A stretch of 64,000 bases of DNA from Raineyella sp. W15-4 (GCF_033170155.1 NZ_CP137079.1:3348001-3412000), one strand, 5' to 3'; shown: positions 35,863 to 48,408, counted from the stretch's first letter. Made by a program: numbers and translations. Notes: a model not told the origin generated them from the sequence alone.

Positions 35863-37557
35863 ATGCAGAGCCGCAAGGACGTCACCAAGCTCCCCGACCT
35901 CGGCGCTACGCAAGGACGGGTCACCCCCCAGCGAACTCGCCGACCGGTCTATGTGGACCTGCTCCCCCCGTGCAACGCGGGGTGCCCCGCCGGCGAGAAC
36001 ATCCAGAACTGGCTGTATCTGATCAAGCAGGATCGGGCGTACGACGCCTGGCGCCAGCTGACGGACGACAACCCCTTCCCGGCCATCCATGGCCGGGTGT
36101 GTTACCACCCGTGCGAGGTCGCCTGCAACCGGGCGGAGCTGGACCAATCAGTCTCGATCCACGCCGTCGAGCGTTATCTCGGCGACCTGGCGATCGACCA
36201 GCACTGGGCCTTCGACAAGCCCAGCCATCCCAGTGGCAAGAAGGTGCTGGTGATCGGTGCGGGCCCGTCGGGGCTCTCCGCCGCCTATCACCTGGCCCGG
36301 CTCGGCCACCGGGTCGAGATCCGCGACGCCTCCGACAAGCCCGGCGGGATGATGCGCTGGGGCATCCCGGAGTATCGGCTGCCGCGCGACGTCCTGGACG
36401 CCGAGATCGACCGGCTGGTCGACCTGGGTGTCACGATCAGCTGCAGCCACCCGGTACACGACCTGGCCCTGGAGATGGCGGAGGGCGAGTTCGACGCCTG
36501 CTTCATCGCCATCGGCGCCCACCTGTCCAAGAAGGTCGACATCCCGGCCCAGGACACCTCGAAGATGGTCGACGCGGTCTCCTTCCTGCGCGACGTCGCC
36601 GGTGGTGAACGGCCGCTGATCGGCCGGAAGGTGGCCGTCTACGGCGGCGGCAACACCGCCATGGACGCCGCCCGGACGGCCCGCCGGCTCGGCGCCGACG
36701 AGACCACGATCATCTACCGCCGCACCCGTGAGCAGATGCCGGCCCACGCCGACGAGGCGGAGGCCGCCGAACGCGAGGGCGTCCGGATCAACTGGCTGCA
36801 GACCATCACCGAGGTCGGCGAGGACCTCACCGTCGAGATCATGGAGCTCGACACCGACGGGCGGCCCCGGGGCACCGGCCGGTTCGAGAAGCTCGACGCC
36901 GACACGGTGATCATGGCCGTCGGCCAGAAGCCCGACACCGGCTTCCTGCACAACATCCACGGCCTGCGGTTCGAGGACGACACCCTGCAGGTCGACCCGA
37001 AGACGCTGATGTCCGACGTCCCCGGCATCTTCGCCGGCGGCGACGCGGTGCCCTCGGAGCGTACGGTCACCGTCGGCACCGGCCACGGCAAGCGGGCCGC
37101 CCACAACATCGACATGTTCCTCACCCAGGGGCAGGTCGCCGAGGCCCCCAAGCACCCGACGGCGACCTTCGACAAGCTCAACCTGTGGTATTTCCGCGAC
37201 AGCGACTCCCAGCGCACCCAGCCGGAGCTCGATGCGGAGACCCGGCTGTCCGACTTCGGCGAGATCGTCGGCGGGCTGACCCCCGACCAGGCGATGTTCG
37301 AGGCCCAGCGCTGCCTGTCCTGCGGCAACTGCTTCGAGTGCAACGGCTGCCTGGGTGCCTGCCCCGAGGACGCCGTGATCCGGCTCGGCAAGGGCCACCG
37401 TTACCGCTTCGACTACGACAAGTGCACGGGCTGCGCCACCTGCTACGAGCAGTGCCCGGTCCATGCGATCGAGATGGTCCCCGAGGGTGTCGCCCTGCCG
37501 CCCGACCTGGCGGCCGCCGCACAGTCCCACGAGGCCTCGACCAGGATTGGACTCTGA
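35863..37557 (+). CDS. GltD-like FAD oxidoreductase with C-terminal 2[4Fe-4S] ferredoxin domain
   Basis: Protein of 564 residues. N-terminal Cys clusters CNAGCP (about 37-42) and CYHPCEVACNR (about 80-92) are those of the glutamate synthase small-subunit family; VLVIGAGPSGLSAAYHLARLG (about 128) binds FAD; VAVYGGGNTAMDAARTARRLG (about 257) binds NAD(P). Beyond this, residues of about 483-540 add a ferredoxin: CLSCGNCFECNGCLGACP and CTGCATCYEQCP. The family passes electrons between NAD(P)H and Fe-S partners. It ends 3 bases before nifJ, so it very probably exchanges electrons with ferredoxin from NifJ; true glutamate synthase activity is unlikely because no large subunit is present. Confidence 0.9.
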   Translation: MQSRKDVTKLPDLGATQGRVTPQRTRRPVYVDLLPPCNAGCPAGENIQNWLYLIKQDRAYDAWRQLTDDNPFPAIHGRVCYHPCEVACNRAELDQSVSIHAVERYLGDLAIDQHWAFDKPSHPSGKKVLVIGAGPSGLSAAYHLARLGHRVEIRDASDKPGGMMRWGIPEYRLPRDVLDAEIDRLVDLGVTISCSHPVHDLALEMAEGEFDACFIAIGAHLSKKVDIPAQDTSKMVDAVSFLRDVAGGERPLIGRKVAVYGGGNTAMDAARTARRLGADETTIIYRRTREQMPAHADEAEAAEREGVRINWLQTITEVGEDLTVEIMELDTDGRPRGTGRFEKLDADTVIMAVGQKPDTGFLHNIHGLRFEDDTLQVDPKTLMSDVPGIFAGGDAVPSERTVTVGTGHGKRAAHNIDMFLTQGQVAEAPKHPTATFDKLNLWYFRDSDSQRTQPELDAETRLSDFGEIVGGLTPDQAMFEAQRCLSCGNCFECNGCLGACPEDAVIRLGKGHRYRFDYDKCTGCATCYEQCPVHAIEMVPEGVALPPDLAAAAQSHEASTRIGL

Positions 37558-37560
37558 GCC

Positions 37561-41154
<3,594 letters not shown>

Positions 41155-41155
41155 G

Positions 41156-42169
41156 ATGAACCTCCGCACGACGTACCTGGGGCTGCCGCTGCGCAACCCG
41201 CTGGTCGCCTCGGCCGGCCCGCTGTCGCAGACGGTGGACGGGATCAGGCGCCTCGCCGACGGCGGTGTCGGCGCGGTGGTGCTCTACTCGGTGTTCGAGG
41301 AGCAGATCCGCCGTCAGGCCGAGATCGACGAGGCGCTGGAGGAGCAGCACGCCGACGCGTTCGGGGAGGCCCTGTCGTACTTCCCCGAGCTGCCCGGGAC
41401 CGACGGCGGCGACCTGCCCGCCGACTACCTGCGGCTCCTCGAGGAGGGGGCGCAGGCGACCGGGGTGCCGATCATCGGGTCGATCAACGGGTCGACCCGG
41501 GGCGGCTGGACGCAGTACGCGCGCCAGCTGCAGGACGCCGGCGCGGCCGCGATCGAGCTCAACATCTACTTCGTGGTCGGTGACCTGTCGCTGTCCGGCC
41601 GCGAGGTCGAGGAGCGGCACCTGGACATCGTCCGAGCGGTGAAGCAGGCGGTGTCGATCCCGGTCGCGGTGAAGCTCTCGCCGTACTTCAGCTCGGTCGG
41701 CAACATGTGTCGGCAGCTGGCGGAGGCGGGCGCGGACGGTCTGGTGCTGTTCAACCGTTTCCTGCAGCCGGAGATCGACATCGACGCCCTCGACGTTGAG
41801 CCCGAGGTCGAGCTGTCGTCCCAGTACGAGGGCCGGCTGCCGCGCACCTGGATCGCCGCCCTGCGCGGCGGCCGGGTGGGCTGCTCGCTGGCCGCCACCT
41901 CGGGCGTCCGCGACGCCGACGACCTGGTCCGCTACCTGCTCGCCGGGGCCGATGTGGTGATGACCACCTCCGCCCTGGTGCGCAACGGCACCGAGTACGG
42001 CCGGCAGCTGCTCAACGGCCTGGAGGACTGGATGGCCGCCAAGGGCTACGAGTCGCTCGACGACTTCCGCGGTCTGCTGGCGGTCCGCCACGACGACGAG
42101 AACGCCTACCAGCGCGCCGGCTACATCACCGCGCTGCAGAAGGCGAAGAGCACCTACGGGTCGTTCTGA
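41156..42169 (+). CDS. dihydroorotate dehydrogenase-like protein (PFOR-linked)
   Basis: Protein of 337 residues with the DHOD TIM-barrel FMN fold: LRTTYLGLPLRNPLVASAGPLS start, AVKLSPYFSSV with the FMN-contact Lys, DGLVLFNRF and GADVVMTTSALV. In place of the catalytic NxSCPN segment of true dihydroorotate dehydrogenases the sequence reads ELNIYFVVGDLSLSG, so pyrimidine synthesis is unlikely. It starts one base after the nifJ stop with GGAAGGGA upstream, a tight operon. Homologues next to nifJ occur in other phyla; function unknown, perhaps an electron-accepting partner of the GltD-like protein. Confidence 0.85.
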   Translation: MNLRTTYLGLPLRNPLVASAGPLSQTVDGIRRLADGGVGAVVLYSVFEEQIRRQAEIDEALEEQHADAFGEALSYFPELPGTDGGDLPADYLRLLEEGAQATGVPIIGSINGSTRGGWTQYARQLQDAGAAAIELNIYFVVGDLSLSGREVEERHLDIVRAVKQAVSIPVAVKLSPYFSSVGNMCRQLAEAGADGLVLFNRFLQPEIDIDALDVEPEVELSSQYEGRLPRTWIAALRGGRVGCSLAATSGVRDADDLVRYLLAGADVVMTTSALVRNGTEYGRQLLNGLEDWMAAKGYESLDDFRGLLAVRHDDENAYQRAGYITALQKAKSTYGSF

Positions 42170-42185
42170 GCGCACCCGGTGGATC

Positions 42186-42217
42186 CGGCCGGCGCCGATC
42201 AGCCGCGGCGCCGGCCG
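42186..42217. terminator. terminator hairpin after the PFOR operon
   Basis: CGGCCGGCGCC (42186-42196) and GGCGCCGGCCG (42207-42217) are perfect 11-base arms with a 10-base loop, between the convergent DHOD-like and hemerythrin genes. The loop and right arm overlap the 3' end of the hemerythrin gene. Confidence 0.6.
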
Positions 42218-42954
42218 ATCGCGTCCGCCGGGGCCAGCAGACCGTCGAACGCCTCCCGGGCCTCGATCCCGAGGGCCGGCACCCCCAGAGCAGCGGTCCC
42301 GCCCCAGAGCACCGAGCGCCGACGCCCGTACGCGGCGGCATGCAGAGCCACCAGGGTCTCCTCCAGCACGAACGGGATCCCGGCGCGGAACCAGGCCTGG
42401 TCCTCGGGAGTCTGGTTGTCGAGGATGAAGGGTCCGTTGGCGGCGAGGATCTCGTGCGGTTTGTGCCGTACCCAGGCGGCGAGGGTGAGCCGGCGCCATT
42501 CCTCCTGGGAGAGCAGCCGGGTGACGTGGACCATCAGTTCTCGCTCCTCGCGGGCCAGGTGCACCAGCAGTGGCTGCTCGACAGCGACGACGACGCCCAG
42601 CGCCTTCTCGGCGGACGACTCACCTGCCTCGAGGTCACGACCGGTCCCCGCCATCCCGTCCACCGCCCAGGTGATGGCATCGTGCTGGCCGGCGAGATCG
42701 TCGATCAGATCCTGCAGGCCGGGGTCGCGGGCCAACAGGTCCGGATGGATCATCCGGTCCTCCCCCCGGTGGTGGTAGCGGACGAACCGGGCGAGGAACT
42801 GCAGGTGAGCACCCAGTGTGCGACGGCGACCGCCGTCGATGTGGTCACCGCCCTCCTGCAGCAGGAGGCGGCAGCGGACGAGGTCCCGGCGGATCGCGGC
42901 GTGCACGATGGCCATGTCCCGGGGGTGTGCCGCGGCGTGGGGATCGAGCTTCAT
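42199..42954 (-). CDS. hemerythrin domain-containing protein
   Basis: Protein of 251 residues. The spaced histidine pattern of an iron-binding four-helix bundle is visible: HAAIRRDL, FVRYHHRGEDRMIHPDLL, LAGQHDAITWAVD and LLVHLAREERELMVH. Hemerythrin-like domains bind a di-iron centre and sense or carry oxygen or nitric oxide. The second half (residues of about 140-251) has little recognisable similarity. The ATG at 42954 follows GGGAGG. It is convergent with the oxygen-sensitive PFOR operon, a location that would suit oxygen or redox sensing. Confidence 0.85.
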   Translation of the reverse strand: MKLDPHAAAHPRDMAIVHAAIRRDLVRCRLLLQEGGDHIDGGRRRTLGAHLQFLARFVRYHHRGEDRMIHPDLLARDPGLQDLIDDLAGQHDAITWAVDGMAGTGRDLEAGESSAEKALGVVVAVEQPLLVHLAREERELMVHVTRLLSQEEWRRLTLAAWVRHKPHEILAANGPFILDNQTPEDQAWFRAGIPFVLEETLVALHAAAYGRRRSVLWGGTAALGVPALGIEAREAFDGLLAPADAIGRRRG

Positions 42955-43081
42955 GGCGGGCCTCCCGCCCGGTGTCGTCCACGAGGTCGGTGCCGCGAGG
43001 GAACGAGCCGGCACCCGGGCCGGCGGGACTACAAGATCGTGTGACGTACGTCACCAAGCCGGCCCGGTTCTCACCATACTC

Positions 43082-44122
43082 TCAGAGAGTCGACGCGTCG
43101 ATCGCGAAGCGATACTTCACGTCGGACCTCATCATCCGGTCGTACGCCTCGTTGACCCGGTCGGCGGGGATCACCTCGACCTGGGCGCCGATCCGGTTCT
43201 CGGCGCAGAAATCGAGCATCTCCTGGGTCTCCGCGATGCCACCGATCAGCGAGCCGACGAAGGAACGGCGATGGTTGGTGAACATCCGCACCGGCGCCTG
43301 GAAGGGCTGCTGCGGCAGCGCCACGTTGCACATCACTCCGTCGACCCGCAGGGTGTTCATGTACGCGCCGAAGTCCAGCGGGGCGGCGACGGTGTTGAGG
43401 ACGAAGTCGAACCGTCGGCGGGCCGCGGCGAGGGCGCCGTCCTCCGCGGTGGCGACGTAGTCAGTGGCGCCGAAGCGGAGGGCGTCGGCCTTCTTGGCGG
43501 GGCTGTGCGACAGGACGGTGACCTCGGCCCCCATCGCCGCCGCGATCTGGACGCCCATGTGCCCGAGCCCGCCCATGCCGACGACGGCGACCCTGGTGCC
43601 CTCGCCGACACCCCAGTGGTGCAGCGGGGAGTAGGTGGTGATGCCGGCGCAGAGCAGCGGCGCGGCGTTCTCTTGCGGCAGGGTCTCGGGGACGTGCAGG
43701 GTGAAGGCCTCGCGGACGACGATCTGCTGGGCGTATCCACCCTGGGTGTACTCACCGTCGGGCATCGTCTGCCCGTAGGTGAGGACCCGACGGTCACAGA
43801 ACTGCTCCTCACCCGCCAGGCAGTACTCGCACTCGCCACAGCTGTCGACCATGCAGCCGACGCCGGCGACATCCCCGACCTGGAACTGGGTCACCGCCTC
43901 GCCGATCGCCGAGACGACTCCGACGATCTCGTGCCCGGGTGCGAGCGGCCACTGCCGGTCGCCCCACTCCCCGGTGACCGTGCTGACGTCGGAATGGCAG
44001 ATGCCGCAGTAGGAGATGTCGAGTTGAACGTCGTCGGGGCGCAGCTCGCGACGCTCCACGGTGAAGGGCTCGAGCGGTCTGCCGGCGCCGGGGGCTCCCC
44101 AGGCACGTACGGTGGTGGACAT
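43082..44122 (-). CDS. zinc-dependent NAD(P) alcohol dehydrogenase (YahK/CAD-like)
   Basis: Protein of 346 residues. Catalytic zinc ligands are in YCGICHSD and GHE, the structural zinc site is CMVDSCGECEYCLAGEEQFC, and the nucleotide loop is VVGMGGLGHMGVQIA. This matches the cinnamyl-alcohol/YahK group, which reduces aldehydes with NADPH. An ideal AGGAGG lies 5 bases before the ATG at 44122. Physiological role likely aldehyde reduction; substrate unknown. Confidence 0.93.
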   Translation of the reverse strand: MSTTVRAWGAPGAGRPLEPFTVERRELRPDDVQLDISYCGICHSDVSTVTGEWGDRQWPLAPGHEIVGVVSAIGEAVTQFQVGDVAGVGCMVDSCGECEYCLAGEEQFCDRRVLTYGQTMPDGEYTQGGYAQQIVVREAFTLHVPETLPQENAAPLLCAGITTYSPLHHWGVGEGTRVAVVGMGGLGHMGVQIAAAMGAEVTVLSHSPAKKADALRFGATDYVATAEDGALAAARRRFDFVLNTVAAPLDFGAYMNTLRVDGVMCNVALPQQPFQAPVRMFTNHRRSFVGSLIGGIAETQEMLDFCAENRIGAQVEVIPADRVNEAYDRMMRSDVKYRFAIDASTL

Positions 44123-44205
44123 GTGACCTCCTGTCGATGCGGACACTGCGCAGGGTAGTCACGCAGGGGGACAGACCCAACGTCGGGGGCCGGCGATGGG
44201 CAGGC

Positions 44206-45018
44206 TCAGCGGCGCCAGGGCGCGAGGACGTCCTCCAGGTACGCCCGCGCACCGACCATCGCCGGGCCGTACCAGGTGATCGCACGGCCATCGACGCAGA
44301 CGGTGGGCACCGCATCGACCCCGCCGCGGAACGTCTCCGGTCCATCGTCGGGACCGAAGGCGTACGGCTCATCGGGCAGCACCACCAGATCCGCCGCCGC
44401 CCGGATCGCCGCGACCTCGACGTGGGGATAGCGGTCGACCGCGTCGCCGAAGGCGTTGTCGAAGCCGAGTCGGTCGAACAGGTCGGCCGGGTACGTCCGG
44501 GGGCCGACCACCATCCACGGGTCGCGCCAGATCGCGATCGCCACCCGTGGTCGCGCGCCGGAGGGCCGCCCGGCGGGCACCGATCCGACCTCCCACGCGC
44601 GGGCCGCCTCGACCAGCCACCCGGGCTCGCCCACCCCGAGGCCCTCCGCGAAGAGCCGTCGCATCGAGGTGATCGCCTGCTCCACCGACTCGATCGCCGT
44701 CACCCAGACGGGGATCCCGCGCTCCCGGAGGCGGTCGACGTCGAGGCGACGATTCTCTTCCTGATTGCAGACGACGAGGTCCGGCTGCAGCGCGGCGATC
44801 GCGGCGCGGTCGGGGTTCTTGGTGCCACGCACCCGCGTCACCCGCAGGTCCGTGGGCCGGATGCACCAGTCGGTCGCACCGACCAGGCGGTCGGGCAGCG
44901 TCGTCGCGATCGCCTCCGTCAGGGACGGCACCAGGGAGACGATCCGCTGTGGTCCTCCGGCCGGGACCCGTACCGGCGCACCGAGGTCGTCGAGGAAGGT
45001 ACGCTCTGCGGCGGTCAT
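44206..45018 (-). CDS. helical backbone metal receptor (BtuF-like) without signal peptide
   Basis: Protein of 270 residues. RIVSLVPSLTEAIATTLPDRLVGATDWCIRP near residue 25, IAALQPDLVVCNQEENRR, and the long connecting helix typical of TroA/BtuF vitamin B12 or siderophore-binding proteins are visible. There is no signal peptide or lipobox after the ATG, so it should stay in the cytoplasm, unlike true ABC binding proteins. The start is fixed by TAGGCT (45026-45031) 7 bases upstream. It is divergent from the S4 gene. A cobalamin-type role is only inferred from fold. Confidence 0.8.
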   Translation of the reverse strand: MTAAERTFLDDLGAPVRVPAGGPQRIVSLVPSLTEAIATTLPDRLVGATDWCIRPTDLRVTRVRGTKNPDRAAIAALQPDLVVCNQEENRRLDVDRLRERGIPVWVTAIESVEQAITSMRRLFAEGLGVGEPGWLVEAARAWEVGSVPAGRPSGARPRVAIAIWRDPWMVVGPRTYPADLFDRLGFDNAFGDAVDRYPHVEVAAIRAAADLVVLPDEPYAFGPDDGPETFRGGVDAVPTVCVDGRAITWYGPAMVGARAYLEDVLAPWRR

Positions 45019-45044
45019 GCCCTGCAGCCTAGTCGGGGCGCCGT

Positions 45045-45086
45045 CTCCCCCGCGTGCAGCATGTCCTCTCTCGCGTGCAGCAGGCC
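45045..45086. repeat. tandem 21-base direct repeat in a divergent promoter
   Basis: Two abutting 21-base units (45045-45065, 45066-45086) match at 17 positions; both contain CGCGTGCAGCA (45051-45061 and 45072-45082). They sit between the divergent receptor-like gene and the S4-domain gene, close to both promoters, so one regulator could control both. Confidence 0.5.
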
Positions 45087-45110
45087 GGGGACACCCGCCA
45101 CAATGGGCGC

Positions 45111-45359
45111 ATGAACACACCTGACCAGCCGAGACCTGGCGACGAGCCCGCCGCGGAGAGGATCCGCCTCGGCCAGTTCCTCAAGTGGGCCAACCTCACC
45201 GAGTCGGGCAGCGAGGCACGCGACCTCATCCAGGCCGGTTACGTACGGGTCGACGGTGAGGTGGAGACCCGCCGCGGACACCAACTCAACCCCGGCCAGC
45301 GGGTGACGGTGGCCTACCCGGGCGAGGACGAGGTCACGGTGGTCGTCGAGGGCCGCTGA
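45111..45359 (+). CDS. S4-domain RNA-binding protein (YbcJ/RlbA-like)
   Basis: Protein of 82 residues. After a short acidic lead, IRLGQFLKWANLTESGSEARDLIQAGYVRVDGEVETRRGHQLNPGQRVTV is a complete S4 fold. Small S4 proteins of this group bind RNA and may act on ribosomes or tRNA; function of this one unknown. CACAAT lies 6-7 bases before the ATG at 45111, again like a leaderless start, preferred over an upstream ATG at 45054. Confidence 0.87.
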   Translation: MNTPDQPRPGDEPAAERIRLGQFLKWANLTESGSEARDLIQAGYVRVDGEVETRRGHQLNPGQRVTVAYPGEDEVTVVVEGR

Positions 45360-45410
45360 GCGTACGCCCGCCGCAGCGGCGGAGCAGCCACGGTGGGCGA
45401 CGCGGGACGG

Positions 45411-45782
45411 CTACGCCTCGACGGACCCGGCCTCGGTCGCGCCGGGCCGATCGGTCGCCTCGGCGGCCGCCAGGTCGGGTCCGGCGACGGCGACCGCCTC
45501 GTCGTCATTGCCGAGCACCCCGGTCCGACGCAGCCGGTCGACGTACTGCTTGGCCTCGGCGAGCCCCGTCCCGGTCCGTTCCCGGTAGAGCATCACGGCG
45601 TCGATGTAGCTGCGGTGGACCAGCGCATCCTGCACCGCCTCGTCCAGCGACTTCGCCGCCGCCTCGCGACCGGCACGATCCGACAGCCAGGCGACCTGCT
45701 GCTCCAGTTCGTAGACGCGGTCGCGCAGGCGCTCGATCTCGGCACGTACGTCGAACATCTCTCCGGGACCAGAAATCTCCAC
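45411..45782 (-). CDS. small protein with ribosomal L7/L12 C-terminal-like domain
   Basis: Protein of 123 residues. Residues of about 10-45 are a coiled coil (VRAEIERLRDRVYELEQQVAWL), followed by ALVHRSYIDAVMLYRERTGTGLAEAKQYVDRL, which matches the C-terminal domain of bL12 (DAVKLYRExTGxxLKEAKxxVE), then an Ala/Asp/Glu-rich tail. Proteins of this type may contact translation factors or simply reuse the fold. The GTG at 45782 has TACTGT (45789-45794) 6 bases upstream; the ATG at 45758 is an alternative with GGAGAG almost abutting it. It is convergent with the S4 gene. Confidence 0.7.
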   Translation of the reverse strand: MEISGPGEMFDVRAEIERLRDRVYELEQQVAWLSDRAGREAAAKSLDEAVQDALVHRSYIDAVMLYRERTGTGLAEAKQYVDRLRRTGVLGNDDEAVAVAGPDLAAAEATDRPGATEAGSVEA

Positions 45783-45927
45783 GGGCCTACAGTAGAGGGG
45801 GTGGGGTGCCGCCGGTACCCTTTCGGTCAGTGTCGGCGGCACGCGATCGCCCGGACACACACCTCACTCACAGCTGGCATACAGGGTTATTGCCCCCACC
45901 CATCGAACGGCGTGGCAGTCTCTGACT

Positions 45928-46659
45928 ATGACCGACCGTTCCCACGGCACCCTCTCCCGCCCCGACGGCTCCCCCATCCGCATCCTCGCGGTGGACGACG
46001 AGCCGGCTCTGACCGAGCTGCTGTCGATGGCCATGCGTTATGAGGGATGGGAGGTGTGGACCGCCGCGAGCGGTCAGGAGGCCGTGCAGGTGGCCCACGA
46101 CATCCGTCCCGACGCCGCCGTGCTCGACATCATGCTGCCCGACTTCGACGGCCTCGAGGTGATGCGGCGGATCCATGCCGACCAGCCGGGCCTGCCGGTG
46201 ATCTTCCTGACCGCCCGTGACGCGGTCGCCGACCGGATCGAGGGTCTCACCAGCGGCGCGGACGACTACGTCACCAAACCGTTCAGCCTGGAGGAGGTCA
46301 TCGCCCGACTGCGCGCCCTGCTGCGGCGTACGGGTGCCTCGCAGGCGATCAACGCGTCGACCCTCGTGGTCGGCGACCTGACCCTGGACGAGGACTCCCA
46401 CGAGGTCACCCGCGGGGGTGACTCCATCCACCTCACCGCGACCGAGTTCGAGCTGCTGCGCTACCTGATGCACAACCCGCGCCGGGTGCTCAGCAAGGCT
46501 CAGATCCTCGACCGGGTCTGGAACTACGACTTCGGCGGGCAGGCCAACATCGTGGAGCTCTACATCTCCTACCTGCGCAAGAAGATCGACGTCGGGCGCC
46601 AGCCGATGATCCACACCCTGCGCGGCGCCGGGTACATGTTGCGCCCGGCCGATGAGTGA
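45928..46659 (+). CDS. OmpR/PhoB-family response regulator
   Basis: Protein of 243 residues. Receiver domain: acidic pair D23-D24, phosphoacceptor D67 in AVLDIMLPD, T95 and K117 in VTKPF. C-terminal winged-helix DNA-binding domain: LTATEFELLRYLMHNPRRVLSKAQILDRVWNYDFGGQANIVELYISYLRKKID, and the C-terminal TLRGAGYMLR hairpin. It overlaps the kinase gene by 8 bases and is its cognate partner. Related to the MprA/TrcR group of actinomycetes. The stimulus is unknown. Confidence 0.95.
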   Translation: MTDRSHGTLSRPDGSPIRILAVDDEPALTELLSMAMRYEGWEVWTAASGQEAVQVAHDIRPDAAVLDIMLPDFDGLEVMRRIHADQPGLPVIFLTARDAVADRIEGLTSGADDYVTKPFSLEEVIARLRALLRRTGASQAINASTLVVGDLTLDEDSHEVTRGGDSIHLTATEFELLRYLMHNPRRVLSKAQILDRVWNYDFGGQANIVELYISYLRKKIDVGRQPMIHTLRGAGYMLRPADE

Positions 46660-48403
46660 GCTGCCCGCGCTGCCGCCGCAACCTCCGCCGACGACCTCCC
46701 GGGCCCGCGGTCGGCCCGCCTGGCCCGACCGGCGCGGGCGGCCGCGGATCCGTCGCCCACGGGCCCGCGGTGTCCGGTCCACCGGAGCCGTCCGGGAGAC
46801 ACCCGGCGCCGCCGCCCGCCCGGCCCGCGCACTGGAGGGCACCGCCTCCCACCGGCTCACCGCCGGGCCCCTCCCCGCCCGCGGCACCCTGACCCGCCAA
46901 CTCGTGGTCCAGGTCAGCGCCATCATCGCGGTGGTGGCCATCGCCCTCGGCTTCGTCACGACGCTCATCGCCCAACGGGTGCTGATGCGTCAGCTCGACG
47001 ACCGCCTCACCGCCGTCCTGACCCGCCAGCAGACCGCGGCGACCACCTCCGGTCAGGGGTTCGCGGGTGGCATCGACCTGCCGGGACAGCCCATCGGCAC
47101 CGTGGTGGTCGTCATCACCGATCAGGCCTCCCCGACCGGTACGGTCACTCCGGTGGCCCAGAACGGTGTGCTCACCCCGGACGGATTCCGCCCGGTGCCC
47201 AGCAACGCGGCCCTGCGGACGCTCTACAACCTGCCGGTCGGTTCCGGCGCCCACAGCGTCGACCTGGAGCTGCTCGGGGGCTACCGGGCGATGGCGGTCC
47301 AGAACGGTCAGGACCGCGTCATCGTCGGTCTGCCGCTGACCGAGACCCGGACGGCGGTGGCCACCCTGGTCTGGACCGCGACGATCCTGTCCCTGCTGGC
47401 AGTGGCCGCCAGCGTCATCACCGTGTACGTGGTGGTGGTGCGCAAGATGCGCCCGCTCACCGACCTGGCCGCGGTCGCCCGCCAGGTGTCGGCGATGCCG
47501 CTGAGCGAGGGCTATGTCGACCTCGGCCCCCGCGTCCCGCCACCGCGCTCCCCCTACGCTGCAGAGGTGACCGACGTGGGGGAGGCGATCAACCAGATGC
47601 TCGGGCACGTGGAGTGGGCCCTGCAGGCCCGGCAGGTCTCGGAGTCGTGGGTCCGCCGGTTCGTCGCCGACGCCTCGCACGAACTGCGCAACCCGCTGGC
47701 CGCGATCCGCGGCTACGCCGAACTCACCCGGCGGGAGCGGGACGCGATGCCCCCGCAGACGGGCCGTGCCCTCGACCGGATCGACGCCGAGGCGGAGCGG
47801 ATGTCGGCCCTGGTGGAGGACCTGCTGCTGCTGGCCCGGCTGGACAGCAAGGCCACCCCGGCGCACCAGCCGGTCGACCTCACCGAGATCGTCGTCAATG
47901 CCCTGGCCGACGCGCAGGCGGCCGGCCCCGACCACAGCTGGTCCCTCGACGTCCCGACCGAGCCGGTGATGGTTGTCGGCGACCGCCACCAGCTCCACCA
48001 GGTGGTGGCGAACCTGCTGGCCAACGCGCGGACACATACCCCCTCGGGCGCTCGGGTGATGGCCGGCCTGAGCGTCGCGTTCGCGGCAGCCCGACCAGGT
48101 CAGCGGGAGGCGGTCGTCACCGTCCACGACAACGGCCCGGGGATCCCCAGCGCGATGATCGCGCAGGTCTTCGACCGGTTCGTCCGGGCCGACTCCGCCC
48201 GGGCCCGGATCCGCGACGCCTCGGCCCCCAACGGCAGCACCGGTCTGGGCCTGTCGATCGTCGCGGCCGTGGTCACCGCCCACCGAGGCCAGGTCACCGT
48301 GACCTCGCGCTGCGCCGACGACCTCACCGGGCCGGAGGCCGAGCAGGCCGACACCTGGACCACGTTCACCGTACGGTTGCCGCTGGCTCCCGTCGCGGAC
48401 TGA
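46652..48403 (+). CDS. sensor histidine kinase (HAMP-HisKA-HATPase)
   Basis: Protein of 583 residues. The first 85 residues are Arg/Pro-rich and cytoplasmic, then TM1 near 88-110, an extracellular sensor region to about 240, TM2 near 243-265, a HAMP domain, and the H-box FVADASHELRNPLAAIRGYAEL. ATP-binding boxes are NLLANARTHTP, DNGPGIP and GLGLSIV. It phosphorylates the upstream response regulator. The sensor region has no recognised domain. The 3' end is 5 bases from the convergent HD gene. Confidence 0.94.
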   Translation: MSELPALPPQPPPTTSRARGRPAWPDRRGRPRIRRPRARGVRSTGAVRETPGAAARPARALEGTASHRLTAGPLPARGTLTRQLVVQVSAIIAVVAIALGFVTTLIAQRVLMRQLDDRLTAVLTRQQTAATTSGQGFAGGIDLPGQPIGTVVVVITDQASPTGTVTPVAQNGVLTPDGFRPVPSNAALRTLYNLPVGSGAHSVDLELLGGYRAMAVQNGQDRVIVGLPLTETRTAVATLVWTATILSLLAVAASVITVYVVVVRKMRPLTDLAAVARQVSAMPLSEGYVDLGPRVPPPRSPYAAEVTDVGEAINQMLGHVEWALQARQVSESWVRRFVADASHELRNPLAAIRGYAELTRRERDAMPPQTGRALDRIDAEAERMSALVEDLLLLARLDSKATPAHQPVDLTEIVVNALADAQAAGPDHSWSLDVPTEPVMVVGDRHQLHQVVANLLANARTHTPSGARVMAGLSVAFAAARPGQREAVVTVHDNGPGIPSAMIAQVFDRFVRADSARARIRDASAPNGSTGLGLSIVAAVVTAHRGQVTVTSRCADDLTGPEAEQADTWTTFTVRLPLAPVAD

Positions 48404-48408
48404 CGGGA

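Noticed and set aside
41156-42169. True dihydroorotate dehydrogenase (pyrD)
   Set aside because: The NxSCPN active-site segment is replaced and the gene is within the nifJ unit, not a pyr cluster.
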